From assembly GCF_003711845.1 (NCBI RefSeq), contig NZ_RHLQ01000009.1, positions 1 to 64,000 on the forward strand: a stretch of 64,000 nt of DNA, read 5' to 3'. This stretch comes from Lysinibacillus halotolerans (lineage in GTDB: Bacteria; Bacillota; Bacilli; Bacillales_A; Planococcaceae). The position numbers were made by a program, and so were the translations under genes. Of this stretch, positions 9,072-18,532 are shown piece by piece. Every line of letters starts with the position of its first letter. Within the stretch, counting starts at the first letter, position 1. Under the pieces are notes generated by a model that ran no database searches, had not been told where the DNA came from, and saw only the letters and a program-made list of their open reading frames with translations.

Positions 9072-10169
9072 ATGTTAAAAAGAGTAATACAAATTGCTTT
9101 CTTATTAATTGGAGGGGCGTTAGGCTTTGTTTTTTTACCGCCATTATACGAATTCATTAATTTATCATCTAATCCTTGGCTTAACAATCCATATGTATCC
9201 ATATTACTAGGAGCAATCTTGTTATTCCTTTTATCATTCTCGTTATCAGACTACTTTGTTAAGTTGATTGAGTGGATGGAAAACGTGTTATTTAAAATCC
9301 CAGCAGCTGATCTATTGTTTGGGACATTTGGACTTATTGTAGGGTTAATTGTTGCGTTTTTAGTTGGGTTTGCCATTGAACGTATTCAGATTCCTATTAT
9401 TACGGAGATTATACCGATCTTATTATCAATTATCCTTGGTTATTTAGGTTTCCGTGTAGGGTTTACAAAGCGGGATGAACTATCGCAAATGTTTACGAAA
9501 TCAAGTTCCCTTCCTAGGAAAAAACAACTGGATGTATCAACGCTCCAAGTAAATGAAGTGAAGACAAATTATAAATTGCTTGATACAAGCGTCATTATCG
9601 ATGGGAGAATTGCTGATATTTCATCAACAGGATTTATTGAAGGTGTGCTAATTGTACCTCAATTCGTTTTAACGGAACTTCAGCATATTGCCGATTCGTC
9701 CGATACGTTAAAGCGTACCCGCGGTCGAAGGGGTCTTGATATATTGAAAAAACTTCAAGATGAACGGGCAACAACCGTGCAAATTTCAGAAGAAGACTTT
9801 GAAGATGTCCAGGAAGTTGATTTAAAACTAGTACGTCTAGCGAAAAAGATGGGAGCACAAATTTTAACGAATGATTTTAATCTAAATAAAGTTTGTGAGC
9901 TACATCATGTGGAAGTACTAAATATAAATGATTTAGCAAACGCCGTAAAGCCGGTTGTAATACCTGGAGAGGAAATGCAAGTGGTTGTGATTAAAGACGG
10001 GAAAGAGCACAATCAAGGCGTCGCCTACTTAGATGATGGTACGATGATTGTCGTAGAAGGTGGACGTAGCTATATTGGCCAATCGATTACGGTAACAGTA
10101 ACAAGTGTCCTGCAAACATCTGCAGGGCGTATGATATTTGCAAAACCTAAGGATGAACAAGTAGCGTAA
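9072..10169 (+). CDS. yacL: YacL-type membrane PIN/TRAM-domain protein
   Basis: This 365-residue protein starts with four predicted membrane helices (residues 5-24, 38-57, 77-100 and 105-128). A cytoplasmic PIN nuclease-like domain follows (from about 165, LLDTSVIIDGRIADIS, with later conserved acids in TNDFNLNKV). It ends in a TRAM domain (about 295-360) of the RNA-binding type. Length and order match Bacillus subtilis YacL. The PIN fold suggests an RNase, but the substrate is unknown. The 3' end of the gene forms one arm of a terminator-like hairpin before ispD. Confidence 0.92.
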   Translation: MLKRVIQIAFLLIGGALGFVFLPPLYEFINLSSNPWLNNPYVSILLGAILLFLLSFSLSDYFVKLIEWMENVLFKIPAADLLFGTFGLIVGLIVAFLVGFAIERIQIPIITEIIPILLSIILGYLGFRVGFTKRDELSQMFTKSSSLPRKKQLDVSTLQVNEVKTNYKLLDTSVIIDGRIADISSTGFIEGVLIVPQFVLTELQHIADSSDTLKRTRGRRGLDILKKLQDERATTVQISEEDFEDVQEVDLKLVRLAKKMGAQILTNDFNLNKVCELHHVEVLNINDLANAVKPVVIPGEEMQVVVIKDGKEHNQGVAYLDDGTMIVVEGGRSYIGQSITVTVTSVLQTSAGRMIFAKPKDEQVA

Positions 10170-10186
10170 GCAACTTAGGTTTTTTG
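10142..10186 (+). terminator. Terminator or attenuator overlapping the end of yacL
   Basis: AAAACCTAAG at 10142-10151, inside yacL, pairs perfectly with CTTAGGTTTT at 10174-10183, followed by further T. The 22-nt loop contains the yacL stop codon. It may limit read-through into ispD. Confidence 0.6.
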
Positions 10187-10204
10187 AGATTAGGAAGTGG
10201 ATAT

Positions 10205-10897
10205 GTGAATTACGAAGTAGTACTCCCTGCAGCTGGCAGTGGTAAACGGATGGGCGCGGGGCAAAATAAATTATTTTTATCCCTTGGGGGTAAACCAATT
10301 TTAATTCGTACTTTAGAAGTTTTTCAAAATGATGATAATTGTACAGGTATTTGGTTAGCGGTAAAGGCTGAAGAACGGGATTATATTCAACATTTGTTGG
10401 AAGAGTATGGCATAACAAAGGTAAAGGGATTGCCAAATGGAGGCGAAGAGCGACAACACTCTGTATATGCTTGCATTAAAGAAATGGAACAAGTTGATAT
10501 TGTGCTTGTTCATGATGCTGCTAGACCATTTATTACAAAGCCTATTATATCCCGTCTCGTAACGGAAGCCTATGAAAAAGGGGCAGTAATTGCTGGAGTT
10601 AAGGCAAAAGATACGATGAAGAAAGTAAACAATGGTGTCATTGTTGAAACAGTTGATCGGGAAAGTTTATGGATGATTCAAACGCCTCAAGCCTTTCGTT
10701 TTGAATTGTTAAAGCGGGCAGAAGAAGAGGCTGAGGCAATCGGCTTTTTAGGAACCGATGAGGCAATGCTAGTTGAGCGTTTAAATCATCAGGTTTATAT
10801 TGTAGAAAGCACCTATGAAAATGTAAAAATAACAACAAAGGAAGATTTAGTTTTCGGGGAAGCGATATTAAGGCACCGTAACGAGCTAGGAGGATAA
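10205..10897 (+). CDS. ispD: IspD, 2-C-methyl-D-erythritol 4-phosphate cytidylyltransferase
   Basis: IspD makes CDP-methylerythritol from MEP and CTP in the non-mevalonate isoprenoid pathway. The CTP-binding loop [10 protein letters not shown] is at residues 7-16, and VHDAARPFI near residue 100 is the family motif. The GTG start at 10205 gives [11 protein letters not shown], which aligns with Bacillus subtilis IspD and has AGGAAG upstream; longer in-frame starts lack this. The 230-residue length is normal. Its stop overlaps the ispF initiation region, so the two are coupled. Confidence 0.95.
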   Translation: MNYEVVLPAAGSGKRMGAGQNKLFLSLGGKPILIRTLEVFQNDDNCTGIWLAVKAEERDYIQHLLEEYGITKVKGLPNGGEERQHSVYACIKEMEQVDIVLVHDAARPFITKPIISRLVTEAYEKGAVIAGVKAKDTMKKVNNGVIVETVDRESLWMIQTPQAFRFELLKRAEEEAEAIGFLGTDEAMLVERLNHQVYIVESTYENVKITTKEDLVFGEAILRHRNELGG

Positions 10898-10899
10898 TG

Positions 10900-11376
10900 A
10901 TGTTTAGAGTAGGACAAGGATTTGACGTTCATGCGTTTGCAGAAGGACGTCCATTAATTTTAGGTGGGATTACAATTCCCCATGATCGCGGATTGTTAGG
11001 GCATTCTGATGCAGATGTCCTATTACATACTGTGACAGATGCGGCTCTAGGCGCTATTGGGGAAGGAGATATCGGACATCATTTTCCAGATACAGACCCG
11101 GCGTTCAAAGACGCGGATAGCGCGAAATTGCTAGAGTACATTTGGAAAATTGTTGAAGATAAAGGGTATGTTTTAGGGAATGTGGATTGTACAGTTATGG
11201 CTCAGCGTCCAAAGCTTGCGCCATATATTGAGCAAATGCGGAATCGAATCGCCGAACTATTAAATGCCGAACCTACCCAAGTAAATGTAAAAGCAACTAC
11301 AACAGAAAAGTTAGGATTTACTGGACGTGAAGAAGGAATAGCTGCAATGGCGACCATTTTATTAATCAAAAAATAA
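10900..11376 (+). CDS. ispF: IspF, MEcPP synthase
   Basis: IspF is a 158-residue trimeric enzyme that cyclises CDP-ME-2-phosphate to 2-C-methyl-D-erythritol 2,4-cyclodiphosphate. The metal ligands Asp8 and His10 lie in GQGFDVHAF. The family signature [13 protein letters not shown] is near residues 34-46, and the [13 protein letters not shown] motif is at the C-terminus. Two ATG codons are adjacent (10897 and 10900). The second fits the AGGAGG spacing and the usual MFRVGQGF start. It follows ispD directly. Confidence 0.96.
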   Translation: MFRVGQGFDVHAFAEGRPLILGGITIPHDRGLLGHSDADVLLHTVTDAALGAIGEGDIGHHFPDTDPAFKDADSAKLLEYIWKIVEDKGYVLGNVDCTVMAQRPKLAPYIEQMRNRIAELLNAEPTQVNVKATTTEKLGFTGREEGIAAMATILLIKK

Positions 11377-11489
11377 AAGTTTCACGGACTAGTTGGAAAA
11401 AGTTCTATCGGAATACTGGATATAACTTCAACTACCTTTCTTTTCATTCTGATTTTAGAGTGGTAAAATGTACAAGATTAATCAAGGAC

Positions 11490-11540
11490 GTTCAGTTTTT
11501 AAAAAGTTATCGTATTTTTAAAAAATGGTTATAACTGAAC
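11490..11540 (+). repeat. Inverted repeat in the gltX leader
   Basis: GTTCAGTT at 11490-11497 and AACTGAAC at 11533-11540 are perfect inverted repeats, ending 7 bases before the gltX ribosome-binding site (AGGAGG, 11548-11553). A weak promoter candidate (TTTTCA at 11441, TAAAAT at 11463) lies just upstream. A structured leader is possible, but no known element was recognised. Confidence 0.4.
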
Positions 11541-11562
11541 CAATTTAGGAGGCACTTATTTT

Positions 11563-13023
11563 ATGACGAAGGAAGTTCGCGTTCGTTATGCGCCAAGTCC
11601 AACAGGTTTTTTACACATTGGTGGGGCACGTACAGCGCTATTTAACTATTTATATGCAAAACACCATAACGGTAAATTTATCGTACGTATTGAAGATACA
11701 GATATTGAACGAAATGTAGAAGGCGGAGAAGCGTCCCAACTAGATAATTTGCGTTGGTTAGGGATTATTCCTGATGAGTCGATTGATATTGGTGGACCGT
11801 ATGCCCCTTACCGTCAAATGGAACGATTAGATATTTATAAAAAACATGCCGAAGAATTGTTAGAGCGCGGAATTGCTTATAAATGTTTTTGTACTTCAGA
11901 AGAGTTAGAAGCTTCCCGTGAAGCGCAACGAGCAAAAGGTGTTGCTGCACCTACTTATGACGGAAAATGCCGTCACTTAACAAAAGAAGAGGTAGCTGCG
12001 AAAGAAGCGGAAGGAATTCCTTATACGATTCGTATGCGTGTTCCTGAAAACACAACTTATCGCTTTAATGACTTAGTACGTGGTGAAGTAACGTTTGAGT
12101 CAAAGGATATTGGTGATTGGGTAATTGTGAAAGCAAACGGTATCCCGACTTATAACTATGCTGTTGTATTAGATGACCACTTCATGGATATTACCCATGT
12201 ATTCCGTGGGGAAGAACATTTATCGAATACACCAAAACAGATGATGATTTTTGATGCTTTTGGTTGGGAATACCCACAATACGGCCATATGACATTAATT
12301 GTTAATGAAGATCATAAAAAATTATCTAAGCGCGATGAATCGATTATTCAATTCGTTACCCAATATAAAGAACTTGGTTATTTACCAGAAGCGATGTTTA
12401 ACTTCTTTGCCCTTTTAGGTTGGTCACCAGAAGGAGAAGAAGAAATCTTTACAAAAGACCAATTCATCGAAATTTTTGATGAAAAACGTCTTTCAAAATC
12501 ACCATCTATGTTCGATAAAAATAAACTAACATGGATGAACAACCAATATATTAAAAAGCTTTCCCTTGAGGAAGTAGTAGAATTATCATTACCACATCTT
12601 CAAAAGGCTGGTTTACTTCCAGAACAATTAACGGAAGAACAACAAGCGTGGGCTACAGCATTAATCTCTCTATATCATAACCAAATGAGTTATGGTGCTG
12701 AGATCGTTGAATTATCTAGCCTATTCTTTACAGAAGAAATTGAATATGATGAAGCTGCGAAAGAAGTTTTAGCAGGGGAACAAGTACCTGAAGTAATGGC
12801 TGCATTCAAAGCGCAACTTGAAGCACTTGAAAGTTTTGACGCGCCATCGATTAAAGCAGCAATTAAAGCTGTTCAAAAAGAAACAGGCCATAAAGGGAAA
12901 AATTTATTTATGCCAATTCGTGTTGTAACGACTGGTCAAACTCATGGTCCAGAACTTCCGGATTCCATTGCTTTAATTGGAAAGGAAAAAGCGATTGCAC
13001 GCATTGAGAAATTCGTAAAATAA
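11563..13023 (+). CDS. gltX: Glutamyl-tRNA synthetase
   Basis: This 486-residue class I aminoacyl-tRNA synthetase charges tRNA-Glu. In Bacillales it also charges tRNA-Gln, for later amidation by GatCAB. The HIGH-type signature is [19 protein letters not shown] (residues 10-28) and the KMSKS-type motif is KLSKRDES near residue 253. The C-terminal third is the helical anticodon-binding domain. It precedes the T-box-controlled cysE-cysS genes, as in Bacillus. The ribosome-binding site is TTAGGAGGC. Confidence 0.96.
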   Translation: MTKEVRVRYAPSPTGFLHIGGARTALFNYLYAKHHNGKFIVRIEDTDIERNVEGGEASQLDNLRWLGIIPDESIDIGGPYAPYRQMERLDIYKKHAEELLERGIAYKCFCTSEELEASREAQRAKGVAAPTYDGKCRHLTKEEVAAKEAEGIPYTIRMRVPENTTYRFNDLVRGEVTFESKDIGDWVIVKANGIPTYNYAVVLDDHFMDITHVFRGEEHLSNTPKQMMIFDAFGWEYPQYGHMTLIVNEDHKKLSKRDESIIQFVTQYKELGYLPEAMFNFFALLGWSPEGEEEIFTKDQFIEIFDEKRLSKSPSMFDKNKLTWMNNQYIKKLSLEEVVELSLPHLQKAGLLPEQLTEEQQAWATALISLYHNQMSYGAEIVELSSLFFTEEIEYDEAAKEVLAGEQVPEVMAAFKAQLEALESFDAPSIKAAIKAVQKETGHKGKNLFMPIRVVTTGQTHGPELPDSIALIGKEKAIARIEKFVK

Positions 13024-13039
13024 CGAACTTGCATTTTAG

Positions 13040-13067
13040 TTGACTTTTCAATTACCTATTGTAAAAT
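13040..13067 (+). promoter_or_regulatory. Promoter of the T-box-controlled cysE operon
   Basis: TTGACT at 13040-13045 and TAAAAT at 13062-13067 are separated by 16 bp, about 60 bp before the T-box leader. Confidence 0.6.
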
Positions 13068-13124
13068 GTATTTAACTTTGCAAGAAGAAACTATACGTGA
13101 AAAGATATAAATCATTTTAAAGCG

Positions 13125-13380
13125 TTGATAAGGAGAAGTACGTAAAAAATGTTTTAAAGAGAGGGTCATCACCGGCTGAAAGTGACCTAGACCGCTATTT
13201 TACGGAAATGCACCTTTGAGTACTTAGCTGAAATGTAGTAGGCTAGTCGGTTCGTCACCGTTAATGGACTTTTGAGTGGAAAGTAGGGACTTCTAGTATG
13301 GGTATCTTGCTTTCAATCAGAGTGGAACCGCGCAGTAGCGTCTCTGTCTTTCTTATGGAAAGATAGGGACGTTTTTATTT
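13125..13380 (+). promoter_or_regulatory. T-box riboswitch sensing tRNA-Cys
   Basis: Stem I is closed by AAGTAC (13136-13141) with GTACTT (13220-13225). The specifier position GAAATGCACC gives codon UGC (13209-13211), cysteine. The T-box core TGGAACCGCG is at 13323-13332. Its UGGA pairs with a UCCA acceptor end, matching the U discriminator of tRNA-Cys. A strong terminator hairpin (about 13338-13376) with a T run follows. Uncharged tRNA-Cys would allow read-through into cysE-cysS and the genes after them. Confidence 0.93.
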
Positions 13381-13429
13381 TGGGGGAAATATCAAAACTA
13401 TAAAATGAGAATGGTAAGGGGTGTTCATC

Positions 13430-14077
13430 GTGTTTAAAAGAATTAAAGAAGATATTGATAACGTATTTGAAAACGATCCAGCAGCTCGCAGTGTGTTAGA
13501 GGTTGTATTAACTTATTCGGGTCTCCATGCGACTTGGGCTCACCGCATTGCCCATTGGTTTTATAAAAGAAGATTTTTCTTCATTGCACGTGCTATCTCA
13601 CAGATTAGCAAATTTTTCACTGGGATTGAAATTCATCCTGGTGCCAAAATTGGCCGCCGCTTCTTTATAGACCATGGAACTGGTGTTGTCATTGGTGAAA
13701 CTTGCGAAATAGGTGATAATGTTATTTTATATCAAGGTGTAACATTAGGTGGTACAGGGAAAGAGAAAGGAAAGCGTCACCCAACGTTAAAAGATAATGT
13801 ATTAGTTGCTTCAGGAGCAAAAGTATTGGGATCAATTACGATTGGTGAAAATAGTAAGGTAGGAGCAGGTTCTGTTGTGTTAAAGGATGTTCCACCTAAC
13901 GCGACTGTTGTAGGTATTCCAGGGAAAGTAGTTATTCAAGATGGTGTAAAAACAACAACGAATAAGAAGCTTGACCATCAAAATATCCCTGACCCAATAA
14001 ATGATCGTTTTGTGAAGCTTGAAAAGGAAATAAAAGAATTAAAACAACAGCTAGTGGAATCTCAAAAGGAGAGATAG
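13430..14077 (+). CDS. cysE: Serine O-acetyltransferase
   Basis: CysE acetylates L-serine with acetyl-CoA to make O-acetylserine, the cysteine precursor. The 215-residue protein has a short helical N-terminus and a left-handed beta-helix of hexapeptide repeats (about residues 65-165), including [19 protein letters not shown] and [15 protein letters not shown]. The GTG at 13430 has AAGGGGTG at the right distance and matches the Bacillus CysE N-terminus; the in-frame GTG at 13421 would overlap that site. Its position after a cysteine T-box fits its role. Confidence 0.95.
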   Translation: MFKRIKEDIDNVFENDPAARSVLEVVLTYSGLHATWAHRIAHWFYKRRFFFIARAISQISKFFTGIEIHPGAKIGRRFFIDHGTGVVIGETCEIGDNVILYQGVTLGGTGKEKGKRHPTLKDNVLVASGAKVLGSITIGENSKVGAGSVVLKDVPPNATVVGIPGKVVIQDGVKTTTNKKLDHQNIPDPINDRFVKLEKEIKELKQQLVESQKER

Positions 14078-14079
14078 AA

Positions 14080-15483
14080 TTGACTATTCAAATATTTAAC
14101 TCTTTAACGAGACAAAAGGAACCCTTTGTCCCGCTTGAAGAAGGAAAAGTGAAAATGTACGTATGTGGTCCGACAGTATATAACTTTATTCATATTGGGA
14201 ATGCTCGTCCTGTTATTGTTTATGATACTGTTCGCCGTTATTTCCAATATAAAGGCTATGATGTGAAATATGTTTCCAACTTTACAGATGTGGACGATAA
14301 AATCATTAAAGCAGCAAATGAATTAGGCGAAGATGTTTTTGAATTAACGAATCGCTTTATTAATGCTTACTTTGAAGATATTACAGCTCTTGGTTGCCAC
14401 AAGGCTGATGTTCATCCCCGCGTAACGAATCATATGGATGATATTATTTCTTTCATCGGTGTTTTAATTGAAAAAGGCTACGCTTATGAATCTCAAGGGG
14501 ATGTTTATTACCGTACACGTAAATTTGACGGCTATGGTAAACTGTCCCATCAATCGATTGATGATTTAAAAGTTGGTGCCCGTATTGAAGCAGGAGAGAA
14601 AAAGGAAGATCCTCTTGATTTTGCATTATGGAAAGCAGCAAAACCTGGTGAAATTAAATGGGAAAGTCCGTGGGGTGAAGGGCGACCAGGTTGGCATATT
14701 GAATGTTCTGTTATGGCTCGTGAACATTTGGGTGACACAATTGATATTCATGCTGGCGGTCAAGATTTAACATTCCCGCACCATGAAAATGAAATAGCCC
14801 AATCGGAAGCTTATACGGGGAAAACATTTGCTCGTTATTGGATGCATAATGGGTACATTAATATCGACAACGAAAAAATGTCAAAATCACTTGGTAACTT
14901 TGTATTAGTGAATGATATTCGTCAACAAATTGACCCACAAGTTTTACGATTCTTTATGTTATCGGTACATTATCGTCATCCCATTAATTTTGCACAAGAT
15001 TTAGTAGAGTCAGCACGTTCTGGATTAGAACGTCTTCGTACTGCCTATTCCAATGTACAATATAGACTGGCATCTTCAGCAAACCTTTCTGATAATGGTG
15101 ACGAGTATATCGAGAAAATCAATGAAGTGAAAAAGCAATTTGAACTGGCTATGGACGATGATTTTAATACGGCCAATGGGATTTCTGCTTTATTTGAACT
15201 TGCTCGTATTGCGAATACTTACTTAAACGAAAGTAATACAGAGGAACGTATTTTAAAAACATTGATTGAAACCTTTGATACACTAGGTGACGTCCTAGGT
15301 ATTAAATTCTTAACAGAAAATGAACTTTTAGATGAAGAAATCGAAGCATTAATTGAAGAGCGAAATATGGCGCGTAAAAACCGTGACTTTGCTCGTTCCG
15401 ATGAAATCCGAGACCAACTATTGAGTATGAATATTATTTTAGAAGATACTCGTCAAGGTACACGTTGGAAACGAGGTTTATAG
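14080..15483 (+). CDS. cysS: Cysteinyl-tRNA synthetase
   Basis: This 467-residue monomeric class I synthetase attaches cysteine to tRNA-Cys. It shows the zinc/cysteine-binding [16 protein letters not shown] segment (residues 29-44, with HIGN) and the KMSKS motif in [10 protein letters not shown] near residue 268. A C-terminal DALR-type anticodon domain follows. The start is TTG at 14080, preceded by AAAAGGAGAG. It follows cysE by two bases and lies under the same tRNA-Cys T-box. Confidence 0.96.
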   Translation: MTIQIFNSLTRQKEPFVPLEEGKVKMYVCGPTVYNFIHIGNARPVIVYDTVRRYFQYKGYDVKYVSNFTDVDDKIIKAANELGEDVFELTNRFINAYFEDITALGCHKADVHPRVTNHMDDIISFIGVLIEKGYAYESQGDVYYRTRKFDGYGKLSHQSIDDLKVGARIEAGEKKEDPLDFALWKAAKPGEIKWESPWGEGRPGWHIECSVMAREHLGDTIDIHAGGQDLTFPHHENEIAQSEAYTGKTFARYWMHNGYINIDNEKMSKSLGNFVLVNDIRQQIDPQVLRFFMLSVHYRHPINFAQDLVESARSGLERLRTAYSNVQYRLASSANLSDNGDEYIEKINEVKKQFELAMDDDFNTANGISALFELARIANTYLNESNTEERILKTLIETFDTLGDVLGIKFLTENELLDEEIEALIEERNMARKNRDFARSDEIRDQLLSMNIILEDTRQGTRWKRGL

Positions 15484-15484
15484 T

Positions 15485-15901
15485 ATGACGCAACTTCGGA
15501 TAGCAGATGTAAAGCAATTAAATGCATTAGCATTAGCATATATGGGAGATGCTGTTCTTGAACAACGAGTTCGAGAACATCTTCTCTTAAATGGGAGAGC
15601 AAAACCGAATCGATTGCATAAGGAAGCAACGAATTATGTTTCTGCTAAAGCCCAATCTATGGTTGTTCATCGTTTAATCGAAGAGCATTATTTAACTGAA
15701 GAGGAACTCGCTGTATTTAAGCGAGGACGTAATGCAAAATCAGGTTCTGTTCCAAAAAATACGGACGTTCAAACTTATCGAAATAGTTCGGGTTTTGAAG
15801 CGGTACTAGGAAGCCTTTATTTAACGAAGCAAATTGAGAGAGTAAATGAAATTATTGACTATGCCATTACAATCGTTGAGCAATCGAAGGGAGCATCTTA
15901 A
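15485..15901 (+). CDS. mrnC: Mini-ribonuclease III
   Basis: Mini-III is an RNase III-type domain without the double-stranded RNA-binding domain. It matures 23S rRNA ends in Bacillus. The 138-residue protein has the signature [19 protein letters not shown] (residues 14-32, with the catalytic Asp) and a second acidic motif in [16 protein letters not shown] near the C-terminus. It begins one base after the cysS stop and is followed directly by rlmB, another 23S rRNA factor. Confidence 0.94.
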   Translation: MTQLRIADVKQLNALALAYMGDAVLEQRVREHLLLNGRAKPNRLHKEATNYVSAKAQSMVVHRLIEEHYLTEEELAVFKRGRNAKSGSVPKNTDVQTYRNSSGFEAVLGSLYLTKQIERVNEIIDYAITIVEQSKGAS

Positions 15902-15902
15902 C

Positions 15903-16655
15903 ATGAGTGAACACAACGGCGAAATGATTGCTGGAAAAAATCCAGTTCTTGAAGCGCTTCGGTCTGGACGTGAAATTAATAAATTATGGATAGCAGAGGG
16001 AGTCAAAAAAACTGGAGTCAATGAATTGTTAGACTTAGCACGTGAGCGCGGTGTATTAGTTCAATTTGTTCCTAAGAAAAAAGTTGATCAATTGTCGGAT
16101 GCGAACCATCAAGGAATAGTAGCTTCTGTGGCAGCTTATCATTATGCAGAAATTGAAGATTTATTTAATGCGGCTAAAGAAAAAAATGAAGATCCGTTTT
16201 TCCTCATTCTTGATGAATTGGAAGATCCCCATAATTTAGGTTCGATTATGCGTACTGCAGATGCAATAGGGGTTCACGGTATTATAATTCCTAAAAGACG
16301 GGCAGTTGGTTTAACAGCAGTTGTTGCAAAAGCTTCGACTGGTGCAATCGAACATGTACCAGTTGTTCGTGTAACGAATTTAGCTCAAACAGTTGATGAA
16401 TTGAAAGACCGTGGTGTTTGGATTGCGGGGACGGATGCAAAAGGATCTGTAGATTATCGCAAAATGGATGCGACGCTTCCGCTAGCTGTCATTATAGGCA
16501 GCGAGGGTAGAGGGATGAGTCGATTACTAAAAGAAAAATGTGATTTCTTATACCATTTGCCGATGGTAGGTCATGTAAATTCATTAAATGCTTCAGTTGC
16601 TGCTGCCTTATTAATGTATGAAGTATACCGTAAACGACAAGAAAAGAATGGATAA
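15903..16655 (+). CDS. rlmB: 23S rRNA 2'-O-ribose methyltransferase, RlmB/TrmH family
   Basis: This SPOUT-class enzyme methylates a guanosine ribose in 23S rRNA using SAM. The 250-residue form starting at ATG 15903 begins [19 protein letters not shown], the substrate-binding L30e-like domain. The C-terminal knot domain has [19 protein letters not shown] and [13 protein letters not shown] longer frame upstream exists only because it overlaps mrnC; the GAAGGGAGC site sets this start. Confidence 0.93.
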   Translation: MSEHNGEMIAGKNPVLEALRSGREINKLWIAEGVKKTGVNELLDLARERGVLVQFVPKKKVDQLSDANHQGIVASVAAYHYAEIEDLFNAAKEKNEDPFFLILDELEDPHNLGSIMRTADAIGVHGIIIPKRRAVGLTAVVAKASTGAIEHVPVVRVTNLAQTVDELKDRGVWIAGTDAKGSVDYRKMDATLPLAVIIGSEGRGMSRLLKEKCDFLYHLPMVGHVNSLNASVAAALLMYEVYRKRQEKNG

Positions 16656-16660
16656 GAATT

Positions 16661-17176
16661 ATGCAAACGATTTTGATTGTTGATGGTTACAATATGATCG
16701 GCGCATGGAAAGAATTGCGGCCTCTTCGGGAAACAAACTTTGAAGAAGCCCGCAATCACTTGCTTGATCTAATGGCGGAATACAGAGCTGCCCTTGGCTG
16801 TCGAGTAATTGTTGTGTTTGATGCCCACCTAGTTCCAGGTGCTCAACAAAATTATGTGAAAAATGCAGTTGAAATAATTTATACTAGAAAAAATGAAACT
16901 GCCGATGAATGTATCGAAAAGTTAACAAATGAACTAAAGGGTAGAAAAGTCCAAATTTATGTTGCCACTTCCGATTTAACAGAACAAAACGTTATTTTCG
17001 GAAATGGCGCTCTACGGAAATCGGCTCGTGAATTAGAAATTGAAATGGCAATTATCAAATCGAATATTTCTCAAGAAGTAAAAAAAATGACGAATGAAGA
17101 AAAACCGAAATCTAGAATTCAATTATCAGAAGAAGTAGAGTTAGCTTTTGAAAAATGGCGACGGGGTTTGAAATAA
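16661..17176 (+). CDS. rae1: Rae1 (YacP), ribosome-associated A-site endoribonuclease
   Basis: This 171-residue NYN/PIN-like nuclease cleaves certain mRNAs within the ribosomal A site in Bacillus subtilis. The N-terminus ILIVDGYNMIGAW (residues 4-16) supplies a conserved Asp, and VVFDAHLVPG and TADECIEKL add further acids of the active site. The ribosome-binding site is weak, so translation may depend on coupling to rlmB, which ends five bases upstream. Position between rlmB and sigH matches Bacillus. Confidence 0.92.
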   Translation: MQTILIVDGYNMIGAWKELRPLRETNFEEARNHLLDLMAEYRAALGCRVIVVFDAHLVPGAQQNYVKNAVEIIYTRKNETADECIEKLTNELKGRKVQIYVATSDLTEQNVIFGNGALRKSARELEIEMAIIKSNISQEVKKMTNEEKPKSRIQLSEEVELAFEKWRRGLK

Positions 17177-17180
17177 CTGA

Positions 17181-17210
17181 TTGACCTATATTTTCCAATT
17201 CCGTTATACT
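17181..17210 (+). promoter_or_regulatory. Predicted sigma-A promoter of sigH
   Basis: TTGACC at 17181-17186 and TATACT at 17205-17210 are separated by 18 bp, 38 bp before the start codon. Confidence 0.65.
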
Positions 17211-17248
17211 GTTCCTATGACAATACAGAACGTTCTGGGGTGAGGCCA

Positions 17249-17896
17249 ATGCTAAAAAGTAATCAGACACAAGTGTTGCAACGATTTGAAGACCTTTCAG
17301 ATGAACAACTGATTGAAGAAGTGCATCAAGGTAATACAGAAGCGTTAGATTATTTAATTACGAAATATCGTATGTTTGTTAAAGCGAAGGCACGCTCTTA
17401 TTTTTTAATTGGAGCAGATAAGGAAGATATCATTCAAGAAGGAATGATAGGTTTATATAAAGCGATAAGAGATTTTAAAGGGGATAAGCTGTCGTCTTTT
17501 AGAGCGTTTGCGGAACTTTGTATTACTCGTCAAATTATTACAGCTATTAAAACAGCTACGAGACAAAAACATATTCCGCTAAATTCCTATGTATCTCTTG
17601 ATAAACCAATCTATGACGAAGAATCAGATCGTACCTTGATGGATATCATCACTAGCTCTGAATCGGATGATCCAGAACATTTAATGATTAATCGTGAGGA
17701 ATATTCCCATCTTGAAGAAAAAATTGGCGAAATATTAAGTGAATTAGAACAACAAGTGTTATCCTTATATTTAGATGGACAATCCTACTTTGAAATATCA
17801 GAAGAGTTAAATCGGCATGTAAAATCGATCGACAATGCTCTTCAACGGGTAAAACGTAAATTGGAGCGTCATCTAGAAATAGGTGAGATAAGCTAG
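17249..17896 (+). CDS. sigH: RNA polymerase sigma-H factor
   Basis: Sigma-H directs early sporulation, competence and stationary-phase genes in endospore formers. The 215-residue protein has region 2 (ALDYLITKYRMFVKAKARSY and DIIQEGMIGLYKAIRDFK, about residues 34-80). A linker with ATRQKHIPLNSYVSLDKP follows, then a region 4 helix-turn-helix ending in HVKSIDNALQRVKRKLERHL. ATG 17249 has GGGGTGAGG upstream; the in-frame GTG at 17240 lies within that site. Its presence suggests a spore-forming lineage, though sigH alone does not prove sporulation. Confidence 0.93.
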   Translation: MLKSNQTQVLQRFEDLSDEQLIEEVHQGNTEALDYLITKYRMFVKAKARSYFLIGADKEDIIQEGMIGLYKAIRDFKGDKLSSFRAFAELCITRQIITAIKTATRQKHIPLNSYVSLDKPIYDEESDRTLMDIITSSESDDPEHLMINREEYSHLEEKIGEILSELEQQVLSLYLDGQSYFEISEELNRHVKSIDNALQRVKRKLERHLEIGEIS

Positions 17897-17979
17897 CGGT
17901 ACAGCACCACTTGTTGACAGCAAAACTTTTAGGTGGTAGTCTTTAAAAGACAAAATGCCGAAATAGGTGAATTTTCAAG

Positions 17980-18126
17980 ATGGCAAAGAAAATTGTTTTA
18001 TGTTGTGAAAAATGTAGCTCTCGAAACTATTCGGTTCCTGAAAGAGTTGGCTCAACTGAACGACTAGAATTGAAAAAGTTTTGCTCACATTGTAACGAAC
18101 ACACTGTACACAAACAAACACGATAA
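17980..18126 (+). CDS. rpmG: 50S ribosomal protein L33 (zinc type)
   Basis: A 48-codon gene between sigH and secE. The product has two cysteine pairs (CEKC near residue 9 and CSHC near 34) and so is the zinc-binding form of L33, which sits near the E site of the large subunit. The start [12 protein letters not shown] is standard. In Bacillales a non-zinc paralogue often exists elsewhere and substitutes in zinc shortage. Confidence 0.94.
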   Translation: MAKKIVLCCEKCSSRNYSVPERVGSTERLELKKFCSHCNEHTVHKQTR

Positions 18127-18185
18127 TTATGTAGTAAAGTCAATTGAAACATAGAATAGATGATTTGTTCGGAGGTTAAGCTAGA

Positions 18186-18371
18186 ATGGGCAAGATTAAA
18201 CAGTTTTTTCAAAATGTAACGTCTGAAATGAGAAAGACAAGCTGGCCAAAAGGTAAAGAGCTTACAAAATATACGATTGTCGTAGTTTCAACAGTGATTT
18301 TTATGGCAATATTTTTTGTGTTAGTTGACTTAGGCGTTTCAGAACTATTCCGTTGGTATATAGATTTATAA
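18186..18371 (+). CDS. secE: Preprotein translocase subunit SecE
   Basis: This short, 61-residue single-span SecE is typical of Gram-positive bacteria. The conserved amphipathic segment EMRKTSWPKGKEL (residues 16-28) is followed by one membrane helix (about 32-54). SecE clamps SecY in the SecYEG channel; secY lies in the spc cluster of this same window. The order rpmG-secE-nusG is universal in the group. Confidence 0.95.
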   Translation: MGKIKQFFQNVTSEMRKTSWPKGKELTKYTIVVVSTVIFMAIFFVLVDLGVSELFRWYIDL

Positions 18372-18397
18372 TAATACGATGTTAATATTTCGAAAAT

Positions 18398-18428
18398 AGC
18401 CCGTCTTTCAATGTTAACGGGTTTTTTT
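18398..18428 (+). terminator. Weak terminator between secE and nusG
   Basis: AGCCCGT at 18398-18404 pairs with ACGGGT at 18417-18422, followed by seven T. The stem is short, so partial read-through is likely. Confidence 0.55.
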
Positions 18429-18500
18429 CATTTGTTTTGTTAATTGTATTATTTATGGTAAACAATTTATAAGACTTCGTCAGTGTATATGTGATAAGTG

Positions 18501-18532
18501 AAGGAGGGACGGACGACTAGTCCGAAAACGTT
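18501..18532 (+). promoter_or_regulatory. Distant Shine-Dalgarno with bridging hairpin at nusG
   Basis: AAGGAGG at 18501-18507 is 25 bases from the nusG ATG, too far for normal use. Between them a perfect 5-bp hairpin (CGGAC/GTCCG, 18510-18524) would, when folded, bring the spacing to about 10 bases. Confidence 0.55.

Noticed and set aside
15846-15902. An upstream start for rlmB inside mrnC
   Set aside because: No ribosome-binding site and no family similarity; ATG 15903 is clearly better.
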